From: Phialocephala subalpina
Lineage: Eukaryota > Ascomycota > Leotiomycetes > Helotiales > Mollisiaceae
Direction: 5' to 3'
Assembly (NCBI GenBank): GCA_900073065.1
Contig: FJOG01000014.1
Location: forward strand, 243,079 to 307,078
DNA length: 64,000 nucleotides
This document shows, in pieces, positions 1 through 12,156 of this stretch; the stretch's first letter is position 1, and each line of letters opens with the position of its first letter. The position numbers were made by a program, and so were the translations under genes. A model generated the notes under the pieces. It had not been told where the DNA came from. It did no database searches and saw nothing but the letters and a program-made list of their open reading frames with translations.

Positions 1-480
1 AGAATTTTAATTATTAATTATAATATATTAAATAAAAAATTTATTGGAAATTAAATCGAATAATAAAAAACTTATAAAATAAATATTTTTATAAATATTA
101 AAATTATATTAAATATAAGTATTTATTATAAAGAAAATTTAATTTAAATTTAAGGATAAATTTATTTTAAAAAAGGAAATAATATTATAATTTAATTATA
201 CGATTATATATTAATATAAGCGGTATAATATAATAAAATAATTAGATATTATCAAGGGTTTACTTTTGAGCTTCTTTTTCTTCTATTAATTTAATTTAAT
301 TTTAATAGAATTAATTTTCTAATAATATTCTTATATTTAAAACTTTGAATTCATAATAAATTTAAATAATTATATATTCTTATTTAATTCCGCCTTAAGA
401 TAATAACCTTCAAATTATCCTTAAATAATACAATTAGAATTCTTGGATATCAACCCCTCTTATTATCGATCTTAATAAAA
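1..480. repeat. AT-only block, RIP-like relic
   Basis: Almost every base is A or T, with short homopolymer runs and no open reading frame. The change to normal base composition near position 490 is abrupt. In filamentous ascomycetes this pattern is typical of repeats mutated by RIP, so this is probably the end of an ancient transposon or AT isochore; no element family can be recognised. Confidence 0.6.
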
Positions 481-504
481 TAAAAAAAATAAAAAAGGGA
501 AAAC

Positions 505-1018
505 ACAATCTACACCTTTCAAATCCTCGGCCCGACCTCAGCCATTGTACTCTCAGGCATTAACATCGGCGCCTCCCTCCTCACGCTCCCAATCCTCTAC
601 ACGCGTCCACCTTCTATTAGCACACCGATTTTCTATGAACTGTATCGCCGCGACGCATCCCTTTTTCGTCTCGAACTGTTCTCAGCCTCTTGCTTTATAT
701 TAGTCTTCTCCCTCTCCCCTCCGATCCATCCGATCCATCATTTTCGTCACAGAAGAGTCTTTGGTCAGCAGCATACTACCTTATATTAGCAAAACTTAGG
801 TGGACACAAGAGACGATGAGGTCGGGTATTGAGAGATTAGGTGGTTATGGTATTGCAGCAAAAAGTGAAGTTGAGAGAGGGAGAAGATGGATAGGATGGG
901 GAGGGAGGACGTGGTGGGGTTGTTGAGGCAGTGGGTTTGGATGAATTTTGTAAGAGGGGGAATATCGCTTGTTGCGGGGGTTTTTGGGTTGATTGCTATC
1001 ATTTGGAATAAGAAGTAG
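505..1018 (+). pseudogene. DUF1772 (anthrone oxygenase-like) membrane protein remnant
   Basis: Two blocks in different frames look like the two ends of one DUF1772 protein. The first block (505 to about 690) begins with a hydrophobic segment containing LGPTSAIVLSG and continues to an LY-RRDA motif. The second (875-1018, stop TAG at 1016) reads LLRQWVWMNFVRGG followed by a hydrophobic helix ending NKK, the usual family C-terminus. The span, about 170 codons, fits the family size. No start codon exists because the 5' side runs into the AT-rich block, and the middle changes frame. DUF1772 proteins include anthrone oxygenases of polyketide pathways, but nothing here shows a polyketide locus. I read it as a remnant; an unrecognised intron in the middle is possible. 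Confidence 0.55.
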
Positions 1019-1414
1019 GAAAGGCGGCCACTATTCTAAAGTTACAAGGTGGTATGCAGGACGAAAGAAACAGATGAAAGGTGAAATCCTTGGGAAGGTT
1101 CCAAAAGCAACAAATCACTTGAAGTCGGACACAGCGGCGCTCGTGAAATGAGGGCGGGGCTTCGGAAGACAATACAACGAATACTGACAGCACGCAGTTT
1201 GTAGCCCGTCCTATCTCGAAGTCATGTTCTTAAACACCACTGTGGTATTCTACCTTCCCGATGCAAGTTGCAACAGGGTAGTTGCGTTCTGTCAGATGGA
1301 ATCGACTTGATTGTAGATTTAAGGAAAGGGGGAAGCTGAAACTATATACACATAAAACAAGGACCCACTTAGTGTTCCACGTGACCACCAACTGATACGT
1401 TCCTTCCAAGCCTC
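1019..1414. other. intergenic, convergent 3' ends
   Basis: Separates the DUF1772 remnant from the stop codon of the permease. I see no gene or RNA here. Confidence 0.5.
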
Positions 1415-3220
1415 TTAATCCAACCTAGCAGCTCTAACAATCGTAACTGGTCCTTTATACACTTTCCTTCCCCGAATTGCGTACATGGCAAGACAAATGA
1501 ACAGAACGCCCAAAAACAGCACCACGCTCCAATTGAAGTTATCAGTAGTCACCGGGACTTCATTCGGCCAGAACGACCAAAAGAAGACGAATGACACATA
1601 AACCACCCCTATCGAATTAACCACAACCCCATACCTCCCCAGACTCCATCTAGCTTTCGGGATGAGCTCCGGATGAACTACCCTCCTGTATAAAACACAA
1701 GTAACCGAAACAAAATATGTCATCATTATAGCGCAGACTTGTAACGAGATAATAGCGTTGAAAGCGGTTGCGGAACCGATGTTGATCAGACTCAACAAAC
1801 AAGTTATCACACAAGTAAGTATAATCGAGTTTACAGGCAACTCTTTCGTCGTACTAACATGCCCTATCCACCTCGAAAACGGCAATCCATTATCCCTCGC
1901 AAAAGCGAATGTCTGTCTCGCAGTACTCGCATTCCAGCTAATATTCGCCGCGATAACAATCAACAGAATGAGTATAGTGAGGGCAGTGACGCCGGAATTA
2001 GGAAGAGCGGATTGGAATACGTAGATGAATGGATAGCCGGAGGGATCGTTGATAGCGTCGTCTACGGATTGGACGGAGAAGAGATATGTGATTAGGAAGA
2101 TTATAGCCATGATGCCGTTGAGGACGTAGGAGTAGAAGATTGAGATTGGGACGTAGCGGGATGCGTCGCGGACTTCTTCGCTGATGTGGGCCGTTGCGTC
2201 AGATCCTGTGATTCTTTAGCTAGGTGAAAGTTAAAAAGGAAACAGTTGAAGAGAGAGGTACCGAGGAGGGAGTAAATAGCAGTAATTTGCCCCACCATAA
2301 CACTGAGTCCCATGCTTGACCATCCGCCTTCATTTGAGAACTGGGTGAATACGTTCTTGGCGCTTTGATGTGGAGCCATGACCCAGAGGATAATGATGAC
2401 GATTAGGAAGAATGCGATGTGGAGGACCATGAGGGCATTTTGGATAAGTGCCCAAACGGAAGCGCCCCAGATATTGACGATGAAGAGGACGAGGACCATG
2501 GCGAAGACGAATAGGGTTCCTTGCCAAGCTTTTGGGTCGTAGTCTGGATAGTTGATGACGAGGAGTGCTTGGATTATTGTTCCGGTTAGGAAGGAGCCAG
2601 AGGCGTTTCCGGCTTGCCAGGAGAGGGTGGACATCCAACCTGTAACATAGCTTAGGAACTTTTGGTATTTGGGAGGGGCGAATTCGGAGACCCAGTGATA
2701 TTGTCCTCCAGCTATTGGTGCCCTACAGTTCGAGTGTTAGCGATTTTGGGTAGCAGAGGGGGCTCGGTGGTCACGTACATTGACGACATCTCAGCCAAAG
2801 ACAGCACAACGAAGCTAAATCCGATGAAGTTCCAAATGTATGCCCAGAACAATCCAGCTAGCCCACCATCGATCATTCCTTGGGTGTTCGCCATGAGAAG
2901 ATATTCCCATACAGCAGTCAACACAGTAGCAAAGCTCAATGCAGAGAGGCCACGATAATTCCTCTATTAAATGGAGGTTAGCAGCCCCCTCAAAGACCAA
3001 CGCGAACCAGGTGTCCACCGACCTTGAACTCTTGGACCCTGCCCATCCGCCACATGTCCTTCTGATCAGACTTCGTGAAGCCCGGTCGTGCTGGGTTCGC
3101 TTGACTGTAGATATCATCTCCAGACTCGTCAATAACATCGTCGAGAGATGAGGCATGCAATTGAGCCTTTTCGGTGCCAACGGGGTCACCGCCCGTTGTC
3201 GCGTGGAGTTCCTCTGCCAT
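1415..3220 (-). CDS. APC-family amino acid/choline-type permease
   Basis: Four exons, complement of 3220-3023, 2963-2779, 2722-2262 and 2205-1415, join in frame into a 544-residue protein, the usual size for this family. The hydrophilic N-terminus (MAEELHATTGG) is followed by about twelve hydrophobic segments. The region MAPIAGGQYHWVSEFAPP matches the conserved AGGxYHWV stretch of fungal GABA-permease/choline-transporter-like APC proteins, and the later SLLGSDATAHISEEV stretch with ASRYVP is equally typical. The three introns are 56-59 bases with clean GT/AG ends. A plasma-membrane or vacuolar importer of an amino acid, GABA or choline is expected; the substrate cannot be told from sequence. 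An in-frame ATG upstream at 3379 is less likely because it would add an atypical Cys-rich leader. Confidence 0.88.
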
Positions 3221-5945
3221 GGTACTGGTAGCCTGGTATCTCCAATGTCGTCGAAAGAAGATCTCAGACTGCCAAGGTCTTGTAAAGTTGCATCGTAAAG
3301 AAGAAAGGTTGGAGAGCGGGGTCGTCCAGCGAAAGATCTCAAGGACGCAAGCTAGCAGACAAGAAACGGGAGAAAGCATGCAAGGGTTCTCCCGCTCCCG
3401 CAGTAGCGTTTCTCGATAGAGCTTCTTGCAGGAAAGAGGAGGTTGGGGAATTTTTCCTATTAGCTGCGTCCTCGTGCGTCCTTATCTTGAGTTCAGATGT
3501 CGTGCAAGGTTGTACAAAAGGGAATGACATCTCCGACATGCATGAAATGGCGTCCAATAAGAGCATGAGATCGATCAACTACCGTGGATGCGGAAAGCTT
3601 GTGCGACAGCACCGAAAAGGAACTTGAGATGGCCATTGATGAAGGCACGGGACCAACCGATCTCGGGGTCGCAAGTTTCAGCTCTCTTTGTCGTGTTTGA
3701 TAAAGTCTTCAAAGGCAGGAACCATGGCGATGAACGATATTGAACTTTTCCCCCTGAAGCCCCGTAGGCGATCCCTAAGATTAGCGAGCCTGGGCAAATC
3801 TCACATTTCCCCTCCCGTCGGGACCTCGCATCAGAAATTATACAATTTACGGAGTCAAAACGTGGTATAATACTAGAGAATTCATAAAGCGTTCTTTCAA
3901 ATGCTATAAGATTACGAGAATTGATTCTAAAAATGATGTCAATACAGAGAATGGAAAAGAGGGACAGGGGTCAAATGGACCCTGACCGGCTCGCTGAACA
4001 GTTCAAGGTGCCCAAGCTTCAGGGCCACGCATTTGACCCCACACCCCAACCTCCAATACTTCCATCGTCAAAGCTCGTATGAATCATCTTTGGACTGGTA
4101 ATTCTTTTTGAAAGGATAGAGTTTACAGCAGATTCCTTTTTATATTCCCCATCCAAATGTAAAATATTTGCGGAGCACGAGTGAGAAGTTGAAGATTCAA
4201 GGATACTTCGTAGGACGAGGGCAAGGATCGAGGTCTCAAAGCAGACCTGAAAGGCTGGAACATGAGAGGATCGTTAAATATTACGCGTGCTCTACAGTAC
4301 CTACCGAATGGCAGGCATAAGTATGGCAGCATTTGTGGGGTTGTTCGCTGGAAGTGCGGGGTCATTTCATGTGAGTCATTCGAGTTGCCTCCTCTCATAT
4401 ATCAGCAACGTAGAAACCTGAGCTCTTCCTCAACACAAGTTCGAAGTCGATCATGAGTTAAAATGTCATCTTATATCCTCTCGGCATTTTGTGTTCATTT
4501 CGTCGCACTGTTATTATGAAGCTTTCTCAACTGCAGATCATCTTCTCCATGCCGACAGCCGACTAGTCATCATTATCTCTTTTCCTCTTCTTGCTTCTGT
4601 TTCCGTACCATTCATAGTCATCTGAGTCCTCTGAATCACTGTCGCCTTTCTCATCATCTCCCTCATAGTCGGTGTCATCGCCTCCACCCCGGAGATGCAA
4701 GCGTACGTGGTCGAGTCTAGGTCTAGATGACGGACGAAGTGCCAAAGCTCCTTGTGGAAAGGTTGAGATGGTAGATTCATGGATTACCATTTTGCGTTTC
4801 AGGGTTTGGATGCTATGGATAAGTGGACTTGATGGATTGCTATCGCACTAGACTTTTGTTTGAAAAGGGAAAAAATGAGGTTTGGACACAAAACATTGGA
4901 AGTATTTATAGGATAATAAAGTTATTCACCTCATGCTATTAAGTTGCACATGGTCTAAGATAAAAGAGAATATTGAATTGTGATAGCATTGTACTGTACT
5001 CTTGTCATCTGTTGTTCGATTCAAGTCGTGAATCTCGTGGATCATTTGGATTTTGGAAGCGAATGCTTGCCTCAAGATTTTCATGGTTAGAAGCGAATTT
5101 TCATATTTGCCCTGTCTCTTCAATCCCGCCGTCTACCAGCAGTACTGAGAGGATGATTCTTGGGTTGTCTGAATGTTGATTTTCGCCTCTAAGTATGATG
5201 TATTTGCTTGGCATTTCCTTAGCGAAAAGAACGGGGATGGGGTACATCGACAAAGGAATGCCTCAACCACCGGGGGAGGGCATCATTTTATCTTTCAAGT
5301 CACTCGGACCTTCCATACATCAAAATACTGGTAGTTGTGCTGAAAAAGTCAAGTTGGCGTGGCGGAAGACAAGCTTTAGATGGCGTGCGACCCCACACTA
5401 ATTCTGCATGAGAAGAACACCTGGCTTAAACGAATCAACAATCATCAGATTGTCACGTCCACGGAGGCATCGCCTAAACTCCAAACGCAGCTCAACGCGG
5501 AAGCATACTGGCGATATTGCACTATAAGTGCATCAATGTCGTGACGACCTGGTGTCCGTCTACCATTTCGAGCTGCCTCTTTCGTACCGTCTTTAGCATG
5601 AATTCTTCAATAGAGCCAGGGGAGTGACATCACTTTTTGGAGGACATATGAAATTGTCAGCATTTGGTCACAGTTGGTCCAACGGGAGCATGAGCTGCTG
5701 CCCAAGCTCTTAAAATCCAAGAAGCCGGATAGCCATTTGGATTATGTAGCAGGGATCCAATGTTGGGGACGGGGGGGAATGATGAAGAAATACCAATACG
5801 AAATTCAGAAGAAAGTGGGAGTCGAGGGAGTGATCCTCCGAGATAGGGATGGATTTGCCTTGGAAGTGAAGGCTATAAAGATACTCGAGGTCGCCTCTGT
5901 GTTTGCTGGAACAACATCAGTCCAAGAAGAACTTCATCCTCCATT
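3221..5945. other. intergenic, 2.7 kb
   Basis: Divergent upstream region of the permease (-) and the MFS transporter (+). Only short ORFs are present, of which the acidic one at 4563-4790 is listed separately. No tRNA, transposon or repeat was recognised. Confidence 0.5.
4563..4790 (-). CDS. possible small acidic protein
   Basis: A 75-codon ORF ending in a run of Asp, Glu and Ser, then SKKRKRDNDD, which resembles a nuclear localisation signal at the end of a chromatin-type protein. It may be the last exon of a gene whose upstream exons I cannot find, or a chance ORF in a GA-rich strand. There is no homology-based support. Confidence 0.2.
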   Translation of the reverse strand: MVIHESTISTFPQGALALRPSSRPRLDHVRLHLRGGGDDTDYEGDDEKGDSDSEDSDDYEWYGNRSKKRKRDNDD

Positions 5946-8299
5946 ATGTCCGAAAAGATAGAGTCCCATGGCTTGGCCACAAGTGATTCAGACTCCGGTC
6001 GGATCACTCCCCGCGATACATTCGATACCAAAGGGACCAAAAGTCAAGCAGATGTTATCGCGGAGAGCGTTGATACAGACCGCGACCTCAGCGACAATCC
6101 ATTCTCTGATCCCGATATAGCCGCACACTATGCAGCTTTGTACGAGAAGTCACAATACGAGTGTCGCCATGTCTTTGATCCTACTCTTGCATGGTCTGCC
6201 GAGGAAGAGAAGAAACTCGTTCGGAAGTTAGACTGGCATGTCTGCTTATGGGCTGTAAGTTTAGCGATACGCCTGAAGGGATAACTATTAACTGTTCTAG
6301 TGTACCATGTTCTTTGCTCTGCAGGTGGATAGAGGCAATTTGAGTCAAGCTGTATCTGATAATATGCTTGAGCAGCTCAACCTAACAACAAATGGTAAGC
6401 AATCCACTTCCACCTTTCAGTCCCTCAAAGTATAATGCTAAGGTTCATTAGATTTCAACCATGGTAAGACTTTACATCATAAGCTTACACACCCCATTAA
6501 TACGATCATTGACGTCTCCAGGGAACACCATCTTTCTCATATCATTCCTCTGCGCCGAAGTCCCTTCTCAACTCGTGTCGAAGAAGTTGGGACCCGATCG
6601 ATGGATTCCAACGCAGATGACCCTTTGGTCAATTGTGGCAATGTGTCAAGTCGCGCTTTCTGGAAAGGCAAGCTTTTATACCTGCCGTGCCCTCCTTGGT
6701 ATACTTGAGGTAAGCGCATGCGGCATAGAAACTCTTTCTTGGAAATACCTCTTGCTGATGAACAATGTAGGGTGGCTTCATCCCTGACCTTGTACTCTGG
6801 TTATCCTACTTCTACACTAGTCGCGAACTTCCGATTCGTCTCAGGTGACATCCCACTTTACGGTCTCGACCATTAGGATCAAGTACTGATTTGAAGAAAA
6901 TAGCTTCTTCTGGACAGCTTTGGACGTGACCGGCATCATCACTTCGTTACTGGCATTTGCACTTCTTCACTTGGACGGTGTCCATGGTCTAGCAGGCTGG
7001 AGGTAAAGAGGAACATGAACCTCGATACAAAAGATCGGTTTACTAACAACGATTTTCCTGCAGGTGGCTGTTCTTGATTGAAGGCATCATCACTCTCTCG
7101 GTCGGGATTGCAGCATTCTTTTTGATGCCTGCTTCAGCCGTCCAAACAAAGACCAGATTCCGTCCGAAAGGTTGGTTTACGGATCGTGAAGTTGGTATTG
7201 TCGTCAATCGAGTGCTTCGTGATGACCCTTCAAAAGGTAGGTTGGGGTTTGGGTCCTCGAATTGAAACTTTGAAATTGTTGACAAGTGAGCAGGTGACAT
7301 GCACAATCGAAAGGCTATCACACCCATGCGGCTCTGAGAATCACTTTCTGATTACGATTTGTGGCCTGTATGCACCTACTAAGTTCTTTCAATGACGACT
7401 GCTGATGTTGTCTTAGATCTATGCTCTGGGTTTGATCGCATATATCCCGCAATCTCCTCCAGGAACATACTTGACGCTCACTCTTCGAGAGCTGGGCTTC
7501 AGCAAAGTAACACTCCTCACTCCCTGCCTTTATCGCGCATACTCGTTCTGATCTGAACCACTAGTTTACGACGAATCTATTGACAATTCCTAATGCTGTC
7601 TTTGGAATCATCACCTTGCTGGGAATCACTCGCCTCAGTGAAGCAGTGCGTGAGCGGACGTTCATCGCCATGATCCAACCTCTTTGGACTTTACCCTGTA
7701 TCATCACTTTGCGAGTTTGGAAAGGAGCATTAGTGAAGCCGTGGCCGACGTATGCCTTGATGACGGTGTTGCTTAGTTACCCCTACTGCCACGCCATTCT
7801 TGTGTAAGTTCCCGGTCCATGATGCCAAGAGCTGGAACTGACATTGACACAGTGGATGGACATCAAGGAACTCGAACTCCGTGCGCACGCGGTCTATCTC
7901 CGCTGCGGTTTACAACAGTAAGTCTTGAAATTCCCATCCCCACATCTCAGCTAATCTGTCCACAGTGTGCGTGCAACTCGGCAACATCATCTCAGCCAAT
8001 ATCTACCAAACCGAGGACAAGCCACTGTACCATAAAGGCAACACGCATCTGATCATCATCAATGTCTTGGTCATTCTCCTATTTCTTTTCACGAAAGCAT
8101 ATTATGTGATGAGGAACCGATTTCGGGAGAAGAAATGGAATGCATTGACTGCTGAGGTAACTCGAGCCATTGTTCTTGCCAGTTCCGTTGGGGAAAGGAT
8201 ATGTAGCTAACAAGATGATGTAAACAGGAGAGAGAACAGTACCGAGCTACGACGACAGACAAGGGAAACAAGAGGTTGGATTTCAGATTCGCTCATTAG
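5946..8299 (+). CDS. MFS transporter, allantoate permease (DAL5-like) family, interrupted by TGA
   Basis: Thirteen exons: 5946-6254, 6301-6394, 6452-6463, 6522-6709, 6771-6844, 6904-7002, 7064-7236, 7294-7367, 7417-7506, 7565-7803, 7853-7917, 7966-8156, 8228-8299. All junctions keep frame, giving 560 codons. Exon 3 has only 12 bases. Family marks include DRGNLSQAVSDNM after the first helix, RALLGILEGGFIPD, the GWRWLFLIEG stretch, and LIAYIPQSPPGTYLTLTLR. These fit the anion:cation symporter group that takes up allantoate, nicotinate or similar organic anions at the plasma membrane. Codon 331 (7335-7337) is TGA where the family has a Trp just before SLSDYDLWP, and homology continues in frame afterwards. 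It is therefore a recent pseudogene, a sequencing error or, less likely, a read-through gene. Confidence 0.8.
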
Positions 8300-9919
8300 G
8301 CTAATGACAATAGCTGGAAGTCGCCCGGGTTTTGGTGAAGTCCAGGATTAAACTGGCCACTTGCAATAGGTCGAAATGGATCATGGAGACAAGCTAACAC
8401 CTGATAAGTAAGAATTAAAGCAGAAATTATAGGCAAAGTTCGCTAAATTTGGGGGCTCGCTCAGGTGCTTTCTGGGGAGCAGCGACATCATCTCCAAGAA
8501 GCATATCTTACATTATCTTTGGCCGGACAGAACATTTGTGATGCGAAGCCCACAGTGATTCAGCTGTTTGTTACTAATTCAGGCTCTACAAGCCATTTCA
8601 GGATCCAGATGTTGAAAAATAATGAAGTGATTAGGCAGATGCAGGGTAAAAGCGGGGTAAAATTGTCAATTGCTTGGACAGCAATACCATTGCCGACTTT
8701 GGCCTTCTTCGGATATACATGACCGGAAAACCACCTCTGTGCCACTCAAAATTCCTTGGCTATCATCTATACGCTTGAGATATAAATTGTGCACTGAAGT
8801 GAGGGAAACTTCAGCTCCAATTAATCACGCGCCCACCAATGATAGATTCCTCAACACATTTCTAACCTCATTGATAGCATCTCCTTAAGCTGATACGAAG
8901 GTAGCTAAGGATAATAGAAGGATGGTATTGTTCCTAATATGTGCTCTACAAAAAGGCGCAGATGGTGGAGGAGACGGGGTGGGTAACGTGGAGTGTTTCT
9001 TTTTATGCTCGTGGCATTCAATCGGAAGATCAGAAGCAATTAGGCAGAAGCCGAATCTTAGACGTTGCGACCTCCTAGAGTACGCTCTTTTGCTACCATT
9101 ACTGTGAAGGACCACAATGGTCTACAGTGCTCAAGCAGCTTCTTCCCTTTGGCATGCTAAGCGAGACCCCTGAATTGGCCTGACAGACACATCACTAGCA
9201 CGAAGCCAGCTCCATCGGGTCTCAGACGGAGAGTTATAGTTGAACAACATGATGGTGACACGAAGTAAGTTTCTTTGTTGTACTGTATATCATGAAAGCG
9301 GACGTTTCGCCCCTTTTCACCGCAAGCGAGGAACAAAGAGACCAGAATGGAAACATGAAGGCTAGTTCATCGCGCCTCCATTTTTATATCTAATTGCCAG
9401 ATTCTAGAAGTCTACATTAATTAATTGCTAAGACTAGTCGAAACGCGATCATCACCCACGATATTTGTCTGCTATGACCTAACATTTGGCCGTTTTTGCA
9501 CTAGTGGTCGTCAACCAAACTTGAAAGCGGGTGCACTTGTTCACGATCACACCCCCAGATATCAGAAAATAAGACCACGAACGGCGGTGACGGTAGTTGA
9601 AGCCGATATGAACTCAAGTTGGAAGGTTTGCGCAAGTAATGCAGCTGTCGCGTTGAAGTGTGGACTTTTCAACTCTCAGCGTCTCGACACTTAGAGAGCG
9701 CAAGGTCACCCATCGCATTTTGCGTTAAAGATGGGACGGAAATATTCATGATCCTGATCGAATACATGAATTTGAGACCTTTGTGTCTAAGTTGGTCAAT
9801 GAGTCAAATGCAACTTTGGTACAGGGACAGTACCAGATTTTGAAGCAAACCGCCCGCCTTGCACAACCCACTACTAAGCAGTCGAGATCAAAATCGCGAA
9901 TGCTATATCATGCGCGTCT
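8300..9919. other. intergenic, 1.6 kb
   Basis: No convincing coding frame on either strand; short ORFs lack codon structure. It holds the 3' end of the transporter and the upstream region of the GNAT gene. Confidence 0.45.
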
Positions 9920-11230
9920 ATGTTTGTATTCCATTTTATGAAGAACACAAAAAACGACTTTTCAGCTGAGTACGCTGCGGACACAGCAAAAATGTCTTCC
10001 ACATCCATCCGTCAAGTTCGTGAACAACTCGAAGAAATCAGCTATCTCATGGAGCGCAACTTGGACTTTCTGTCCGAAAACTCTTCAGCAGCAACCACAT
10101 CCAAACAGCGCATCCGCGAAAATAAGGGCGCAAAAACAACCATGTCTATCACATACGACATGCAAGATCGGGACCAGCTAGAGGAGATTTCCTACCCCTT
10201 GGATGAAAACATCAGAAATATCTTCAGACGCCGCCAGGTACCCGCCAGAGAGAAGACACTCGACAATGAAATCAAGAGCGCAGTCACCTCAGCATCTATC
10301 GAGCAATCTCGCGACCAAATGGAAGAAATATGCTACCCCGCGGACGAAGACCTCAAGTTAATACTCAAACCGCGCAAAACCTCGACCACAACCACAACCA
10401 AAAACTGCAACGATGAAAGCAACAACACAACCACCACCGCCGCGACAACGGAACTTTCTCCAACGCCATCATGGACCCCAACCCCCTTCCCCACAGACGG
10501 CCTCCCACCAACCCCACCAATGTCACCAGAACCAAGCCCCCTTCGACCAAAATATGAATACCACATCCAATTCGACACCAAACTCCAACACTGGACCCGG
10601 AACTTCATCGTCTTCCTCATTCACCCTTTCACCAACCGCAACATGGGCCAAGCACAAGCGCGGTACCTTGATCGCGCTGCTCTCTTATCCATATACAAAA
10701 GCAAGAAGCAGAATCCGAACCAAAGACCGTTCTGTTTTAGCAAAAGTGTGGAGCTTTTGAATGATGGGAACTCGGATGGATTGGCGCTTGCGCAGCAGTT
10801 GTTTGATAGGGATGGATTGTTGATGAAGAGACATAGTATGGGGGTTTGGGGACAGGAGTTGAATAAGGGTGCGATTTTGATATTGGGATATTTGTTGGTT
10901 AAGAGGGAGTGGAGGCGACAGGGGATGGCGGGGATGGCGATACGGGCTTTGATTGAGAGGGCGAAGACGACGAAGGGTGATGTGAGGTGGATGTTTGTCA
11001 AGCCTGGTACTATCAAGGAGGATTTGGAACTTGAGGGAAAGACTGAGGGGGAGAAGGAGGAGATTGAGAAGAAGGCGTATGAGAGTGCGGTGCGATTTTA
11101 TAGATCATTTGGGTTCAGGAGAGTTGGGTATAGTGAGTGGTTCTGTTTGGCAATGGATGAGGAGCATGCGAGTCGGAAGACTGCTGTGGAAGATGATTTG
11201 GAACTACCCGAGAAGAAGGACAAGATTTGA
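9920..11230 (+). CDS. GNAT-family N-acetyltransferase with three N-terminal repeats
   Basis: An intronless 436-codon frame. The C-terminal half (about 220-420) has a GNAT fold signature: ILILGYLLVKREWRRQGMA carries the acetyl-CoA-binding R/Q-x-x-G-x-A motif, and AVRFYRSFGFRRVGY is the usual last strand and helix. The N-terminal part has three copies of a motif, at about residues 34-50, 84-103 and 131-150, of the form (R/D)-(E/D)-Q-(L/M)-EEI-(S/C)-Y with P-x-D-E following in copies 2 and 3. Thr/Pro-rich low-complexity sequence (155-215) separates them from the enzyme domain. The substrate is unknown. The ATG at 9992 has a better context (AAAATGTCT) and may be the true start. Codon ends change from C-rich to G/T-rich near position 10740. 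Confidence 0.75.
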   Translation: MFVFHFMKNTKNDFSAEYAADTAKMSSTSIRQVREQLEEISYLMERNLDFLSENSSAATTSKQRIRENKGAKTTMSITYDMQDRDQLEEISYPLDENIRNIFRRRQVPAREKTLDNEIKSAVTSASIEQSRDQMEEICYPADEDLKLILKPRKTSTTTTTKNCNDESNNTTTTAATTELSPTPSWTPTPFPTDGLPPTPPMSPEPSPLRPKYEYHIQFDTKLQHWTRNFIVFLIHPFTNRNMGQAQARYLDRAALLSIYKSKKQNPNQRPFCFSKSVELLNDGNSDGLALAQQLFDRDGLLMKRHSMGVWGQELNKGAILILGYLLVKREWRRQGMAGMAIRALIERAKTTKGDVRWMFVKPGTIKEDLELEGKTEGEKEEIEKKAYESAVRFYRSFGFRRVGYSEWFCLAMDEEHASRKTAVEDDLELPEKKDKI

Positions 11231-12122
11231 CTTTAGAAGGCTGGGATGGGATTTCTTGGTAGTGTCCGGCAGGGCGATTTACAGTATGAGTGTATGACTA
11301 CTGTATGAGGGATTGAATAAACTCTAAGGCAGTATTTGAGTCTCATGGTATCACTTGAAAATTTTCTCGGCTATTGTCGTGATCTCCAAAATGATTTAAA
11401 CTTCTCGTGGAACCTGCTCGACGCGGCGTGACTGAGATGAAAACATTCTCGAATCTCGAGTCACACATTGCGGTTTCGACGTTAGGCCAGGAGCATTCGA
11501 ACTTCCTTGGATATTACCTAGAGACAACCTCAGTGCAGGAATGTGCGGGTGGGTGAGGCTTGATGAAAAGTACCACGTGATATTAGTCATGTGATTGGAA
11601 TCCTTCACATGATTGGAAAAGGCAGCAGCGCGGGATTGGGTGATGTAGATAGAAGGAAAGGAGCCCAGGAGAGAACCCTGGGTAGAAGAGTCTATTTGAA
11701 AGGCCATGAGGGGAGCCAAAAAAAATCCGACTTCTGACGGAAATGTGACTGAAAATGATTCGGACAACGGTTTCGCCCCTGGAAGACAAATTTATGGAAC
11801 AGATTCGAGACGATTGAGTGCACGACGAGATAATTTTAAGAGACGCGAAGAACATGTAGGCCTAGCTAGATTCCTTTTGTTTCTCTCAAACGCCGTCGTC
11901 AAATGCCTTTACATCAGACTGATCATGAGAGCTTGATATACTATTAATCTGACAGTCAATATAGCATCCAAATGAAGCAGAGATTATTTTAAGCTTATTC
12001 TCTTGGTGTGAGAGATGCTTGAATGCTAATAAAGTGCCTGCTAATACGTCGAATTTCGGCCCATTGCCGGCATAAGAGCACGATCGTCTCAAGATCCGGT
12101 GAAGGCACTATCACTTCCCGCG

Positions 12123-12156
12123 AATGCCGATATGCAGCGCCAATGCCGATATGCAG
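12123..12156. repeat. 15-bp direct repeat
   Basis: AATGCCGATATGCAG occurs at 12123-12137 and again at 12142-12156, separated by four bases. No function can be assigned. Confidence 0.6.

Noticed and set aside
3688..3870. 60-codon ORF with RRRSLRLAS and YNLRS motifs
   Set aside because: It has a slight nuclear-protein look, but it is short, isolated and without splice partners; chance is more likely.
5674..5961. 95-codon plus-strand ORF before the MFS gene
   Set aside because: It overlaps the MFS start in another frame and lies where the promoter and leader should be.
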